NCBI GenBank assembly: GCA_017435665.1
Contig: JAFSEP010000062.1
Span: forward strand, 1-37,561
Origin: Clostridia bacterium
GTDB lineage: Bacteria; Bacillota; Clostridia; Oscillospirales; Acutalibacteraceae
DNA length: 37,561 nt
Direction of reading: 5' to 3'
The position numbers and the translations under genes are program-made. Below are positions 10,961 to 19,576 of this stretch, piece after piece (the stretch's first letter is position 1; every line of letters starts with the position of its first letter). The notes under the pieces are model-generated. The model did not search any database. It was not told the DNA's origin and saw only the letters and a list, made by a program, of their open reading frames with translations.

Positions 10961-11230
10961 TTAATAAATTACATCTTCCGCATTTTCTGCTCTTTTAATA
11001 AGAGTAGATGTGGAAATCTGAGTTATATATATAATAATTTCATTTTTTTCATTCTGACAGACAACAAAGGACTTGGGAAGCTCTGTTGATACATTGAAAA
11101 CTCTTCCTTTTTTTTCCATTTTTGTCAGATAGTCTCTTGTTGCTTTTGAAACGGTTGTATTGTCCAGATCAAATATTCCTATTATTTCGTCCTGACGGAT
11201 AACCGTACTTTGTCCCAAGTGGAGAAACAT
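10961..11230 (-). CDS. remB: RemB/YaaB-like DUF370 protein
   Basis: This 89-residue protein begins MFLHLGQSTVI and contains GIFDLDNTTVSK, typical of the DUF370 family. In B. subtilis the related RemA activates extracellular matrix genes by binding DNA, and YaaB/RemB occupies exactly this position between recF and gyrB. Synteny and sequence therefore agree. A regulatory target in this organism cannot be read from the window. A repeat-rich gap of about 290 bases separates it from recF, so it may have its own promoter. Confidence 0.85.
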   Translation of the reverse strand: MFLHLGQSTVIRQDEIIGIFDLDNTTVSKATRDYLTKMEKKGRVFNVSTELPKSFVVCQNEKNEIIIYITQISTSTLIKRAENAEDVIY

Positions 11231-11524
11231 AGCTTTTTCATTTCTTTCTTTTTATTTTTGTTATTCTTAACGAATGCAGAATGCAAAGTGCAGAATGCAA
11301 AATTTAGGGACCTGCGGTCGGCAATTTTATATTGCTAGACTTTTGAAGATAAAAGTTTTGTAATACAAAACATGCACGTTCAGTTTTTTAGTCTTTTTTT
11401 ATAGCTTTCTCACACCTACCTACGACCACGGGCGGCATCAGACTAACAGGTAATATAAATCAAATCGGATATAAACGGAGCCTTGCTCCCCACAATTCTG
11501 CATTCTGCACTCTGCGTTCTGCAT
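11231..11524. repeat. Repeat-rich gap between recF and remB
   Basis: No gene is visible. It holds GCAGAATGC-type words (11276-11300 and 11495-11526), repeat fragments shared with 23.6 kb (GGAGC..GCTCC next to an ATTCTGCAT run) and a degenerate GACCACGGGCGG element (about 11421-11435). Two abutting palindromes, ACTTTTGAAGATAAAAGT and GTTTTGTAATACAAAAC, lie at 11339-11371. Confidence 0.65.
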
Positions 11525-12610
11525 TCATATTACTTTTCCATTTTCAATTTGAAAGGTTTTTCCATTTTTAAGATGGAGAATAGTATTGGGATCGCAGCAG
11601 GTAATAAACACCTGCCAGTCTTTTATGTGATTGAGTATATAATCCTGCCTGGATATGTCAAGCTCACTCATAACATCATCAAGAAGTGCAACGGGCTGCT
11701 GGGTTGATATTTTTTTTATCATACTCGCTTCACCCAGCTTGAGAGCAAGTGCACAGGAGCGTTGCTGTCCCTGAGATCCGAACCTTCTTGCAGAAATTCC
11801 GTTAATGGTGATTTCAATATCATCTCTGTGAGGACCGAAGGAGGTTGTTCCCGTGAGCATATCTGTTTTTCTTGATGCCTTCAGAACTTCAAGAAGCTCA
11901 TCCTTTTTCTCACATAATGCTCCTTTTTCCTCATCCTGAATATATCTGAGACCTATTTCCTCTTTTCCGCAGGAAAGCCCCGAATAAATATCCTTTACTT
12001 CTTTTTTCAGCTTTTCAAGATATGAAAGCCTGTAATTGAGTATCCTCTCCCCGTATGCGGCAAGTGAGTCCTCCCATATATCGAGAGTGTCAAGCAATTC
12101 GGGATGATGATATACATCTTTGAGTATAGCATTTCTCTGGGTAACAGCTCTGTTGTATTTTGTCAGCAGAGAAGCATAATTCGGTCTGAGCTGACCTATT
12201 GCCGTATCAAGAAATCTCCTTCTTTCCGAAGGCCCTTGCTTTATAAGAGAGAGATGAGTGGGAGAAAATACAACTGCAAGAAACTCACCGAGACTTTTAT
12301 TTGCGGAAGGAAGCTGTATTCCGTTAAGCTGAACCTTTCTTTTTTCTTCAATTTCAACCTTCATCTGCTGATTTCTGTCAAAACCGAAAAAGTCAAGCTC
12401 AATTTTTGCTTTTTCCTCACCGAACCTGATAAGCTCCTTATCCTTTGTTCCTCTGAAGGATTTACAGCCTGTGCAAAGCCATATGCTTTCAAGAGTATTG
12501 GTTTTGCCCTGAGCATTTTCTCCGTAAATAACGTTAACTCTGTCGCAAGGCTCAATATTCATTTTTTCAATGTTTCTGAAATTTTCTATACTGAGCCTTT
12601 TAACAATCAT
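11525..12610 (-). CDS. recF: RecF, recombination mediator ATPase
   Basis: RecF is an SMC-like ABC ATPase that acts with RecO and RecR to load RecA at single-strand gaps. The 361-residue protein has Walker A GENAQGKTN (30-38), an ABC signature region near TSFGPHRDDI and Walker B ALLDDVMSELD. The length is normal. It starts 6 bases after yaaA. The last codons read ..NGKTFQIENGK.., whose DNA resembles the AATTGAAAATGGAAAA words found in nearby intergenic repeats. That may be coincidence. RecR is also encoded in this window. Confidence 0.97.
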   Translation of the reverse strand: MIVKRLSIENFRNIEKMNIEPCDRVNVIYGENAQGKTNTLESIWLCTGCKSFRGTKDKELIRFGEEKAKIELDFFGFDRNQQMKVEIEEKRKVQLNGIQLPSANKSLGEFLAVVFSPTHLSLIKQGPSERRRFLDTAIGQLRPNYASLLTKYNRAVTQRNAILKDVYHHPELLDTLDIWEDSLAAYGERILNYRLSYLEKLKKEVKDIYSGLSCGKEEIGLRYIQDEEKGALCEKKDELLEVLKASRKTDMLTGTTSFGPHRDDIEITINGISARRFGSQGQQRSCALALKLGEASMIKKISTQQPVALLDDVMSELDISRQDYILNHIKDWQVFITCCDPNTILHLKNGKTFQIENGKVI

Positions 12611-12616
12611 CTTCTG

Positions 12617-12856
12617 TCACCTTATATTGTATATAACTCTTTCAAATTCAAAGCTGTCTCCCGGACGGAGCTTCTTTCCCCTTGAAAGACAGACTTCTCC
12701 GTTTACCTTTACTTCACCGTCCTGAATCATCATCTTTGCTATGCCGCCTGTGCCTGCAATATCTGCCAGCTTCATAGCGGAATCAAGTCTGATAAATTCC
12801 GTTGTGATAGGTATGTCTTTTTGTTTTTTCTCTGCAATTTTAACCTTCAGCTTCAT
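12617..12856 (-). CDS. yaaA: YaaA-type S4-domain RNA-binding protein
   Basis: This 79-residue protein is almost entirely an S4 RNA-binding domain (IRLDSAMKLADIAGTGG.. through ..VKVNGEVCLSRGKKLRPGD). It matches the YaaA/RlbA-type gene found between dnaN and recF in Firmicutes and is thought to act in ribosome assembly or RNA binding. The ATG overlaps the dnaN end by 17 bases, with GAGG just upstream, so translation is probably coupled. Confidence 0.92.
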   Translation of the reverse strand: MKLKVKIAEKKQKDIPITTEFIRLDSAMKLADIAGTGGIAKMMIQDGEVKVNGEVCLSRGKKLRPGDSFEFERVIYNIR

Positions 12857-13961
12857 TTTTTAACCTCATGGGAAGAATAAGGAAGAGGAAATTATCCTTA
12901 TCAACAGGTGTTATGATAATGGGACTTACGCTGCCGCTGAGCTCAATGTTTACCTTTTCCTCATCGCATACTTTAAGAGCATCAAGCATATATCTTCCGT
13001 TAAAACCTATTTCAATGCTGTTTCCGTCTGTTTCTGCCATACATCTGTCTTTTGCCTTACCGGCTGAAGTGATATTTGAAAGTTTCATCATATTATCTTC
13101 TGCAAGACAGCGGATGGGAGTCTTTATTTTTTCGGCAGAAACGAGAAGTGAAACACGCTCAACACATTCAATAAGATCTCTTGTATCAACCTTTATGGTT
13201 GTTGAATAAGAAGTAGGAATTGCTGCTCTGTAATCAAGGAATTCACCCTCAAGAAGTCGGGAAATAATCTTATATTCTCCAATCTGGAAAACAATGTGTC
13301 TCTTGCCTACGCTCATCTGATATACTGCGTTTTCTTCATCATCAGAGAGCTTCATTATTTCGTTGAGAGTCTTTGCGGGAACAACAAAATGAGTTGTGTC
13401 ACCGTCATAATCTATTTCTTCTCTTCTGACTGCAAGTCTGAAGCCGTCAAGAGCAACAAGAACAATCTTTTTCTTTTCTATCTCAAACTTGATACCTGTA
13501 TGAACAGGCTTGCTGTCTCCGATAGAAACCGCATAGATAGTCTTTCTTATCATATCCTTGAGCATTTCCTGAGGTACAACAATAGGAAAGGTACCTGTTA
13601 CGTTAGGAAGGTCAGGATAAGTATCTGCAGGTGTTCCCGTAATTGAATACTCAGCCTCGCCTGACGTTATCTTACACATATTCTTTTCATCAGCTTCTAT
13701 TTTTACCTTTGTATCAGGAAGAAGTCTGAGAATATCGCAGAGATGACGGGCATTGATTGCAACGGCACCCTTTTCCTCAACAAAAGCATTGATATAAGTT
13801 TCGCTGCCTATTTCAAGGTCATAGCCCGTAAGATTAACGCCGTCACCGTATGCTTTTATGAGAATACACTCCAGAGCAGGAAGTGTTCCCTTTGTTGAAA
13901 CGGCACGCTGAATATTCTGACACGCTTTTGAGAGAATAGAAGTATCACACACTATTTTCAT
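12840..13961 (-). CDS. dnaN: DNA polymerase III sliding clamp (beta subunit)
   Basis: DnaN forms the ring-shaped clamp that tethers DNA polymerase III to template DNA and recruits many repair proteins. The 373-residue length and three-repeat clamp fold are typical: it starts MKIVCDTSILSKACQNIQRA and ends with the conserved FLILPMR. The start has GGAGGAATAAAA upstream. It follows oriC, with dnaA on the other side and yaaA-recF downstream, as in most Firmicutes. A stem-loop (AAGATAGCG / CGCTATCTT, 13984-14016) sits in its leader. Confidence 0.97.
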   Translation of the reverse strand: MKIVCDTSILSKACQNIQRAVSTKGTLPALECILIKAYGDGVNLTGYDLEIGSETYINAFVEEKGAVAINARHLCDILRLLPDTKVKIEADEKNMCKITSGEAEYSITGTPADTYPDLPNVTGTFPIVVPQEMLKDMIRKTIYAVSIGDSKPVHTGIKFEIEKKKIVLVALDGFRLAVRREEIDYDGDTTHFVVPAKTLNEIMKLSDDEENAVYQMSVGKRHIVFQIGEYKIISRLLEGEFLDYRAAIPTSYSTTIKVDTRDLIECVERVSLLVSAEKIKTPIRCLAEDNMMKLSNITSAGKAKDRCMAETDGNSIEIGFNGRYMLDALKVCDEEKVNIELSGSVSPIIITPVDKDNFLFLILPMRLKNEAEG

Positions 13962-13983
13962 TTTTTATTCCTCCGTTCTTTTT

Positions 13984-14016
13984 AAGATAGCGTTAAGCCT
14001 TAAATGCCGCTATCTT
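13984..14016 (-). other. Stem-loop in the dnaN leader
   Basis: AAGATAGCG / CGCTATCTT is a 9-bp perfect inverted repeat with a 15-base loop that can itself fold (TTAAG..TTAA). It lies just upstream of the dnaN ribosome-binding site. No U tract of terminator quality follows, so its role is uncertain. Confidence 0.5.
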
Positions 14017-14251
14017 TAAAAATCAAAAAAAATCGATTTTTAATCAATAAAATAAATAATTTATTTAGTAGTAGTAGTAGTAGGGGTGGAAATGTGGATA
14101 AGTCACAAAAACCCTTGTAATAAAAAGGAAAAAAGCAGGTTTTTTATATGTGCAAAAGTTTATGATAAAAATGAGTTATTATATTTCTGAAACAGAAATT
14201 ATGAATAACAAGGAAAACTTTTTACTTTTCCACAAGGAAAAGTGTGGAAAA
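14017..14251. other. oriC: oriC: AT-rich unwinding region, DnaA-trios and DnaA boxes
   Basis: Read left to right, an AT-rich tract (14017-14065) is followed by six perfect TAG triplets (14066-14083), a G-rich spacer GGGTGGAA, and a perfect DnaA box TGTGGATAA (14093-14101). A second, inverted pair of boxes lies at 14226-14234 (TTTTCCACA) and 14243-14251 (TGTGGAAAA). AT-rich DNA, TAG trios, GC cluster, box is the DnaA-trio arrangement known from B. subtilis, in the same orientation relative to dnaA and dnaN. I infer that strand opening starts at 14017-14065. Confidence 0.9.
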
Positions 14252-14288
14252 GTATGAAGAAAAAAAGCCTGAAAAGATTGTTTTCGGG

Positions 14289-15608
14289 TTATATTTCTTC
14301 CTGAAGATTTTTAAGAACGTCGTCAACCGTAGCTCTGAGAGTGACGTTTTTTGCCATCTTACTTTCGATTTCACTAAGAGAATGCATTACTGTTGTATAA
14401 TGCTTGTTTCCGAACTCGTTTCCTATGTTCTGAAGGGAGAGGTTTGTTGTCTCGTGAACAATATACATTGCAACCTGTCTTGCAAGAACAATATTCTGAG
14501 TTCTTTTTTCACCTCTTATTTCGCCGGGACTGACGTTAAATATCCTTCCGACCTCCTTGATAATATTATCAATGGCAACGGGAAGAGGGGGCTCATCGTT
14601 TATAAGGTCAGCAATTATTTCCTGAACATCCTGAAGGGTGGGAGTAACTCTGTAAAGATTGTTATACGCTTCAATCTTTTTTACTATTCCTTCAAGCTGA
14701 CGGACGTTCTTTTTAATATGCTCTGCAATAAACCTGATAACATCGTCACCCAGGTTCATTCCCAGCTCATCACCCTTGAGCTTTACGATAGCCATTCTTG
14801 TTTCCACGCTGGGAGGCTGGATATCGGCCATAAGACCCCATTCAAAGCGGTTTCTGAGTCTTTCCTCAAGAGTGACCATTTCCTTCGGAGGTCTGTCCGA
14901 GGTAAGAACAACCTGCTTACCCTTCTGAATAAGATAATCAAAGGTGTGGAAGAACTCCTCCTGAGTGGTATCCGTTTTTGAAATAAACTGAATATCATCA
15001 ACAAGAAGAACGTCAACGTTTCTGTATTTTTCGTGGAAGGAATGAGTATCTCTCAGGCTGAGATAATGAACAAGCTCATTTGTGAAAAGCTCACCGCTTG
15101 TATAGATAATATTTGCCTTGGGATTGCTTTCAAGAATTTTTTTCTGTATTGCGCAAAGAAGATGAGTTTTACCCAGACCTGAGTGACCGTAAATAAACAG
15201 AGGGTTATATTTCTCACCGGGATTGTTTGCAACATTGACAGCAGCAGCGTGAGCAAATTTATTTGTAGGACCGACAACAAAATTTTCGAAGGTGTAATCA
15301 TATTTATTCATAGCCTTTTTTGTTGCGGAGTCGATTCTGCCCTCCTCCTCAATATTTTCTTCACCGGGAAGAATAATATCAATATCAACGGGAAAGCCGA
15401 AAACAGTTTCAACAGAATCTCTTATCTGTGTTGAAAACTTATCAAGAATAACGTTTCTTTTGTAATCGGCATTTATTCTGAGAGTGATTTTGTCATTTTC
15501 ATATTTAACAAACTCAAGGGGAGAAAGCCAGACATTGAAGGCAGTTTCTTTAACAGAGGCTCTGATGTCTTCTCTGACAAGATTCCAGATTTCTGAAAAT
15601 GAATCCAT
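14289..15608 (-). CDS. dnaA: Chromosomal replication initiator DnaA
   Basis: DnaA binds DnaA boxes at oriC, opens the duplex and loads the helicase. The 439-residue protein has the N-terminal domain I, a short linker, and an AAA+ domain with Walker A GHSGLGKTH (141-149) and Walker B LLVDDIQF. The C-terminal DNA-binding domain carries the signature QNIGNEFGNKHYTTVMHS. The length is normal. AAGGAGG precedes the start. A promoter lies at 15696-15724 with a leader of about 80 bases. The gene is first in the leftward origin cluster, and oriC follows it. Confidence 0.98.
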   Translation of the reverse strand: MDSFSEIWNLVREDIRASVKETAFNVWLSPLEFVKYENDKITLRINADYKRNVILDKFSTQIRDSVETVFGFPVDIDIILPGEENIEEEGRIDSATKKAMNKYDYTFENFVVGPTNKFAHAAAVNVANNPGEKYNPLFIYGHSGLGKTHLLCAIQKKILESNPKANIIYTSGELFTNELVHYLSLRDTHSFHEKYRNVDVLLVDDIQFISKTDTTQEEFFHTFDYLIQKGKQVVLTSDRPPKEMVTLEERLRNRFEWGLMADIQPPSVETRMAIVKLKGDELGMNLGDDVIRFIAEHIKKNVRQLEGIVKKIEAYNNLYRVTPTLQDVQEIIADLINDEPPLPVAIDNIIKEVGRIFNVSPGEIRGEKRTQNIVLARQVAMYIVHETTNLSLQNIGNEFGNKHYTTVMHSLSEIESKMAKNVTLRATVDDVLKNLQEEI

Positions 15609-15695
15609 TAATTTTCCTCCTTTTTAAATCTTTTATTTTGAACAGACGGTATAAAATAATATATATATAATAGTATCAATATTATACTAACTTAC

Positions 15696-15724
15696 ATTAT
15701 AGCAGATATAAAGCAATTATGCAA
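15696..15724 (-). promoter_or_regulatory. Promoter of dnaA
   Basis: The minus strand has TTGCAT, 17 bases, TATAAT, placing transcription start near 15689, about 80 bases ahead of the dnaA ATG. Confidence 0.75.
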
Positions 15725-15877
15725 GAAAAAAATTAAGTTAATATAAAAAGCCTAAAATATATAAAAATGCAAATAAACCTTGTTTTCGGGGCAAATAAAG
15801 CAAATGAAGCATTTAAAAACCCATTTCAAAAAAAGGAAAACAAAGGTTTAAAGGTCATAATAAGGAATATTTTATAT

Positions 15878-15891
15878 CGAACAAATGTTCT
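15878..15891. promoter_or_regulatory. LexA (DinR)-type operator candidate
   Basis: CGAACAAATGTTCT matches the Gram-positive SOS box consensus CGAACRNRYGTTYG at 13 of 14 positions and has the palindromic core GAAC-N4-GTTC. It lies about 155 bases upstream of the -35 box of dnaA and about 200 bases upstream of oadG. Confidence 0.5.
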
Positions 15892-16087
15892 AATTTTATT
15901 ATAGAAGAAAAAATAGGCTTTGTCAATATTAAAATAAACAAAAAATGCAAAATGTAAATTTTTTATTAAAATATGATGCGTAAACAAAATTTAATATTAA
16001 ATGTATGGTAAAATAATTTTGATTTTGGCTTTTTAATTAAAGCATTGAATTAGTTAATAAAAAAATTAAAATAAGGAGTGTAAAAAG

Positions 16088-16423
16088 ATGTTAAACACAA
16101 CACTTGCTGACGTTATACAGCAAGAACCGTCCATTGGTTTTGTTTGTCTTCTCGGTGTTGCAAACGTGTTCATCGGACTGATTTGTATAATCGGTATTAT
16201 TAAAATAATGAACGCTGTTTCAGCCTTAACTGAAGGAAAAAGCAAAGCCCCTGAAGAAACGGTTATTCCTGTGAACCCCGTGACTCAGACGGCACCGGCG
16301 GTATCATATGAAGCACCGATTGAAAACAGACAGGAAATTATTGCAGCAGTATGTGCGGCAGTAGCAGAAGAAAACGGAACTGATATATCAGCTATCCGTG
16401 TAGTGTCATTCAAAAAATTATAA
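16088..16423 (+). CDS. oadG: Oxaloacetate decarboxylase gamma chain (OadG-like)
   Basis: Small gamma subunits anchor and assemble sodium-translocating decarboxylases in the membrane. This 111-residue protein has one N-terminal membrane helix (about 18-42), a Pro/Thr-rich linker (about 55-80) and a C-terminal segment RQEIIAAVCAAVAEENGTD..IRVVSFKKL. That ending is common to these subunits in Clostridia. AAGGAGTG precedes the ATG. It is the first gene of an operon with the biotin carrier, beta and alpha subunits. Confidence 0.85.
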   Translation: MLNTTLADVIQQEPSIGFVCLLGVANVFIGLICIIGIIKIMNAVSALTEGKSKAPEETVIPVNPVTQTAPAVSYEAPIENRQEIIAAVCAAVAEENGTDISAIRVVSFKKL

Positions 16424-16443
16424 TCTGAGAAAGAGGTATTAAA

Positions 16444-16815
16444 ATGAAAGCTTATAAAGTAACAGTTAACGGAAACGTTTATGAAATCACACTTGAAATA
16501 GTTGATAAGGCAGAAATAGGCACAGCAGCACCTGTTCAGGCAGCACCCGCACCTGCAGCAGCTCCGGCCCCCGCAGCAGCACCCGTTGCAGCACCGGCAG
16601 GCGGCACACCCATCAACGCTCCCATGCCCGGCACAATTCTCAAGGTTAACGTGACAAACGGCGCTCAGGTAAAGAAGGGCGATGTTCTTATGGTTCTTGA
16701 AGCTATGAAGATGGAAAATGAAATTATGGCTCCCTGTGACGGAACAGTAACAGCAGTCAGCGTAAATCCCGGTATGGCTGTTGAAACAAATGCAGTTCTC
16801 TGCACACTTGCTTAA
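16444..16815 (+). CDS. Biotin carrier protein of the decarboxylase pump
   Basis: The protein carries the carboxyl group from the alpha subunit to the membrane beta subunit on a biotin. The 123 residues comprise a short N-terminal domain, a flexible Ala/Pro linker (about 28-52) and a biotinyl domain with EAMKMEN, where Lys89 is the expected biotinylation site. The separate carrier gene, rather than a carrier fused to the alpha subunit, fits the alpha subunit downstream, which lacks a biotin domain. GAGAAAGAGG lies upstream of the ATG, and the gene follows oadG by 20 bases. Confidence 0.95.
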   Translation: MKAYKVTVNGNVYEITLEIVDKAEIGTAAPVQAAPAPAAAPAPAAAPVAAPAGGTPINAPMPGTILKVNVTNGAQVKKGDVLMVLEAMKMENEIMAPCDGTVTAVSVNPGMAVETNAVLCTLA

Positions 16816-16830
16816 TCAGGTGGTCAGCCA

Positions 16831-18111
16831 ATGGAAGCATTATTAAACTTTTTACAGCAGACAGGCTTCTATCAGCTGTTTGTAACAGACGGCGGATGGA
16901 AAAATCTTATAATGATAGTAATAGCCTGCGTACTTGCATATCTTGCAATAGGAAAAAAATTCGAGCCCTTACTTCTTCTGCCTATTTCAATAGGTATGCT
17001 CCTTACAAACCTTCCCGGTGCGGAAATCTTCCACGAGGTATTTTTTGCGGGAGGACACATAAACTGGGAATTATTCGGCGGAGCCCCCATTGATCAGAGT
17101 ATGATAGATGCTCTGATAGCAGGAGGAATGGATGCCTCGGATCACAATATATTATTCCTTACGGAAAACATAGGAAAGAGTCTGTCGGTAGGTCTCATTG
17201 ATATCTTATACTTAGGTGTAAAGCTGGGTATTTATCCCTGCCTGATATTCATCGGTGTAGGTGCAATGACAGACTTCGGTCCCCTTATTGCAAACCCCAA
17301 GAGCTTACTTCTCGGTGCAGCTGCACAGGTTGGTATATTTGCAACCTATGCTGCCGCAGTTCTTCTCGGCTTTACAGGTCCCGAAGCAGGTTCAATCGGT
17401 ATTATCGGCGGTGCAGACGGCCCCACGGCAATTTTTGTTACAACGATGCTTGCTCCTGAGCTTTTAGGTCCCATTGCGGTTGCGGCATATTCATATATGG
17501 CCCTTGTTCCTGTTATTCAGCCGCCCATTATGAGGGCCCTGACAACAAAGAAGGAGCGTTCAATCGTAATGACATCGCTCAAGCCCGTATCAAAGACACA
17601 GAAGATGCTCTTCCCCATAATTGTAACAATCTTTGTTGCTCTTATCGTACCCAGTGCTGCTCCCCTTGTGGGCTCACTTATGTTCGGTAATCTTCTCAAG
17701 GAATGCGGAGTATGTGACCGTCTTTCAAAGACAGCACAGAACGAGCTTATGAATATCGTCACAATTTTCCTCGGTATTTCAGTTGGTGCAACAGCAACGG
17801 CTGCAACCTTCCTCAGACTCAAGACTCTGATGATTATTGCAATGGGTATTGTGGCATTCGGTGTGGCAACAGCCAGCGGTGTTCTTATTGCAAAGCTTAT
17901 GAATGTTTTCTTACCGGAAGGCAAAAAGATAAATCCGCTTATCGGCTCAGCAGGTGTTTCGGCAGTACCGATGGCGGCAAGAGTTTCACAGAAGGTCGGT
18001 CAGGAAGAAAATCCCGGAAACTTCCTTCTTATGCACGCTATGGGTCCCAATGTTGCAGGTGTTATAGGCTCTGCGATTGCGGCAGGTGTACTCATTGCAC
18101 TCTTTGGTTAA
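16831..18111 (+). CDS. oadB: Sodium-translocating decarboxylase beta subunit
   Basis: OadB decarboxylates carboxybiotin and couples this to sodium export. The 426-residue protein is polytopic, with about 9-11 hydrophobic segments. The conserved GGADGPTAIF motif holds the key aspartate (Asp196 here, equivalent to Asp203 of the Klebsiella protein), and GPNVAGVIGSA is near the C-terminus. A hydrophilic insert at about 62-115 follows the first hydrophobic segments. It lies 15 bases after the biotin carrier gene and is followed by oadA. Methylmalonyl-CoA or glutaconyl-CoA pumps share this subunit, but the adjacent alpha subunit points to oxaloacetate. Confidence 0.93.
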   Translation: MEALLNFLQQTGFYQLFVTDGGWKNLIMIVIACVLAYLAIGKKFEPLLLLPISIGMLLTNLPGAEIFHEVFFAGGHINWELFGGAPIDQSMIDALIAGGMDASDHNILFLTENIGKSLSVGLIDILYLGVKLGIYPCLIFIGVGAMTDFGPLIANPKSLLLGAAAQVGIFATYAAAVLLGFTGPEAGSIGIIGGADGPTAIFVTTMLAPELLGPIAVAAYSYMALVPVIQPPIMRALTTKKERSIVMTSLKPVSKTQKMLFPIIVTIFVALIVPSAAPLVGSLMFGNLLKECGVCDRLSKTAQNELMNIVTIFLGISVGATATAATFLRLKTLMIIAMGIVAFGVATASGVLIAKLMNVFLPEGKKINPLIGSAGVSAVPMAARVSQKVGQEENPGNFLLMHAMGPNVAGVIGSAIAAGVLIALFG

Positions 18112-18124
18112 AGGAGAATAAATT

Positions 18125-19522
18125 ATGTCAAATAAAGTATTTATTACAGATACAATCCTTCGTGATGCCCACCAGTCTCAGGCGGCAACACGAATGAGAA
18201 TTGAAGATATGCTTCCCGCTTGTGAGGCTCTCAATGAGGTTGGCTATTGGTCACTTGAGTGTTGGGGCGGTGCAACCTTCGATTCATGTCTGCGTTTCCT
18301 TGGGGAAGATCCCTGGGAGAGACTGCGTGCTCTTAAAAAGGCTATGCCCGACACAAAGCTCCAGATGCTTCTCAGAGGTCAGAATCTTCTGGGCTATAAG
18401 CACTATGCAGACGATGTTGTTGAAATGTTCATCAAAAAGTCAATCGAAAACGGTATTGACGTTATCAGAATTTTCGATGCTCTCAACGATACAAGAAATA
18501 TGGAAACGGCAATCCGTGCCACAAAGAAATTCGGCGGCCATTGCGAAGCTGCAATCAGCTATACGGAAAGCCCTGTTCACAGCAAGGAATACTTTGTGGA
18601 GCTTGCTGCAAAGCTTGAAAAAATGGGTGCAGATACAATCTGCATCAAGGATATGGCTAACCTTCTTCTCCCCTATGATGCATACGAGCTTGTAAAGGCT
18701 CTCAAGGAAAAGGTAAGCGTACCCATTCACCTGCATACTCACAATACAACAGGTACGGGTGAAATGACATATCTTATGGCTATTCAGGCAGGTGTTGATA
18801 TTATCGACACAGCTCTTTCACCCCTTGCAAACGGTACCTCACAGCCCTCAACCGAGGCTATGGTGGCAACACTCAAGGGTACTGACAGAGACACGGAAAT
18901 CGACCTTGGTAAGCTCAGCGACATTGCTGCCCACTTCAGAGCAGTTGCCGCAAAGCTCAAGGATCAGGGCTCACTTGACCCCAAGGTGCTCAATGTTGAC
19001 CCCAACACACTTCTTTATCAGGTTCCCGGCGGTATGCTTTCAAACCTTATTTCACAGCTCAAGCAGGCAAAGGCAGAGGACAAGTACTACGAGGTGCTTG
19101 AAGAAGTACCCAGAGTACGTAAGGATTTCGGTTATCCTCCCCTTGTTACACCCACCAGCCAGATTGTGGGCTCTCAGGCAGTTCTCAATGTTCTTGCAGG
19201 AGAACGCTATAAGATGGCAACGAAGGAATCAAAGGGTCTTCTCAGAGGTGAATACGGTCAGCTTCCCGGTGAAGTAAACGAGGAGGTACGCAAGAAGGTG
19301 CTCGGCGATGCAGAGCTTATCACCTGCCGCCCCGCAGACCTTATTGAGCCTGAATTTGAGAAATACAAGGAAGAAATCGGTGACCTTGCAAAATGTGACG
19401 AGGACGTTCTTTCATACGCTCTCTTCCCCCAGGTTGCAAAGAAGTTCCTTGAGGAACGCAATGCACCCAAGGCAGAGGAAAATGCAGTCCGTGAGCTTAT
19501 AGTTGAAGATTTATCAATATAA
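18125..19522 (+). CDS. oadA: Oxaloacetate decarboxylase alpha subunit (carboxyltransferase)
   Basis: The protein transfers the carboxyl group of oxaloacetate to biotin, giving pyruvate. The 465 residues form a TIM-barrel carboxyltransferase domain and a C-terminal PYC/OADA domain. TDTILRDAHQSQ near the N-terminus and HLHTHNTTG carry metal ligands, and CIKDMA holds the active-site lysine region. The C-terminal biotin domain of the Klebsiella enzyme is absent; its role is taken by the separate carrier two genes upstream. AAAGGAG precedes the start. Together the four genes make a primary sodium pump feeding the sodium-motive force. Confidence 0.95.
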   Translation: MSNKVFITDTILRDAHQSQAATRMRIEDMLPACEALNEVGYWSLECWGGATFDSCLRFLGEDPWERLRALKKAMPDTKLQMLLRGQNLLGYKHYADDVVEMFIKKSIENGIDVIRIFDALNDTRNMETAIRATKKFGGHCEAAISYTESPVHSKEYFVELAAKLEKMGADTICIKDMANLLLPYDAYELVKALKEKVSVPIHLHTHNTTGTGEMTYLMAIQAGVDIIDTALSPLANGTSQPSTEAMVATLKGTDRDTEIDLGKLSDIAAHFRAVAAKLKDQGSLDPKVLNVDPNTLLYQVPGGMLSNLISQLKQAKAEDKYYEVLEEVPRVRKDFGYPPLVTPTSQIVGSQAVLNVLAGERYKMATKESKGLLRGEYGQLPGEVNEEVRKKVLGDAELITCRPADLIEPEFEKYKEEIGDLAKCDEDVLSYALFPQVAKKFLEERNAPKAEENAVRELIVEDLSI

Positions 19523-19529
19523 AAGACAG

Positions 19530-19555
19530 GTGGTATGGAGGAGACTCCATACCAC
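19530..19555 (+). other. Perfect 11-bp hairpin with GAGA tetraloop between oadA and azlC
   Basis: GTGGTATGGAG / CTCCATACCAC closes a GNRA-type GAGA loop 8 bases past the oadA stop codon. No T run follows, so it is more likely an mRNA-stability or processing element, or a partial terminator, than a full terminator. An ATG inside the stem (19535) is therefore rejected as the azlC start. Confidence 0.65.
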
Positions 19556-19576
19556 TATAAATTTAGGATGATACTT

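Larger units (their letters stand above)
15609..16087. other. AT-rich divergent intergenic region between dnaA and oadG
   Basis: No gene or DnaA box is seen in these 479 bases. The region is strongly AT-rich and separates leftward dnaA from the rightward oad operon. It contains the dnaA promoter, a LexA-type palindrome (15878-15891) and the strong oadG ribosome-binding site AAGGAGTG at its right end. A possible extended -10 (TGGTAAAAT, 16006-16014) lacks a convincing -35 box. Confidence 0.75.

Noticed and set aside
15780-15860. Short Lys-rich frame upstream of the LexA box
   Set aside because: There is no ribosome-binding site and the composition simply reflects AT-rich DNA.
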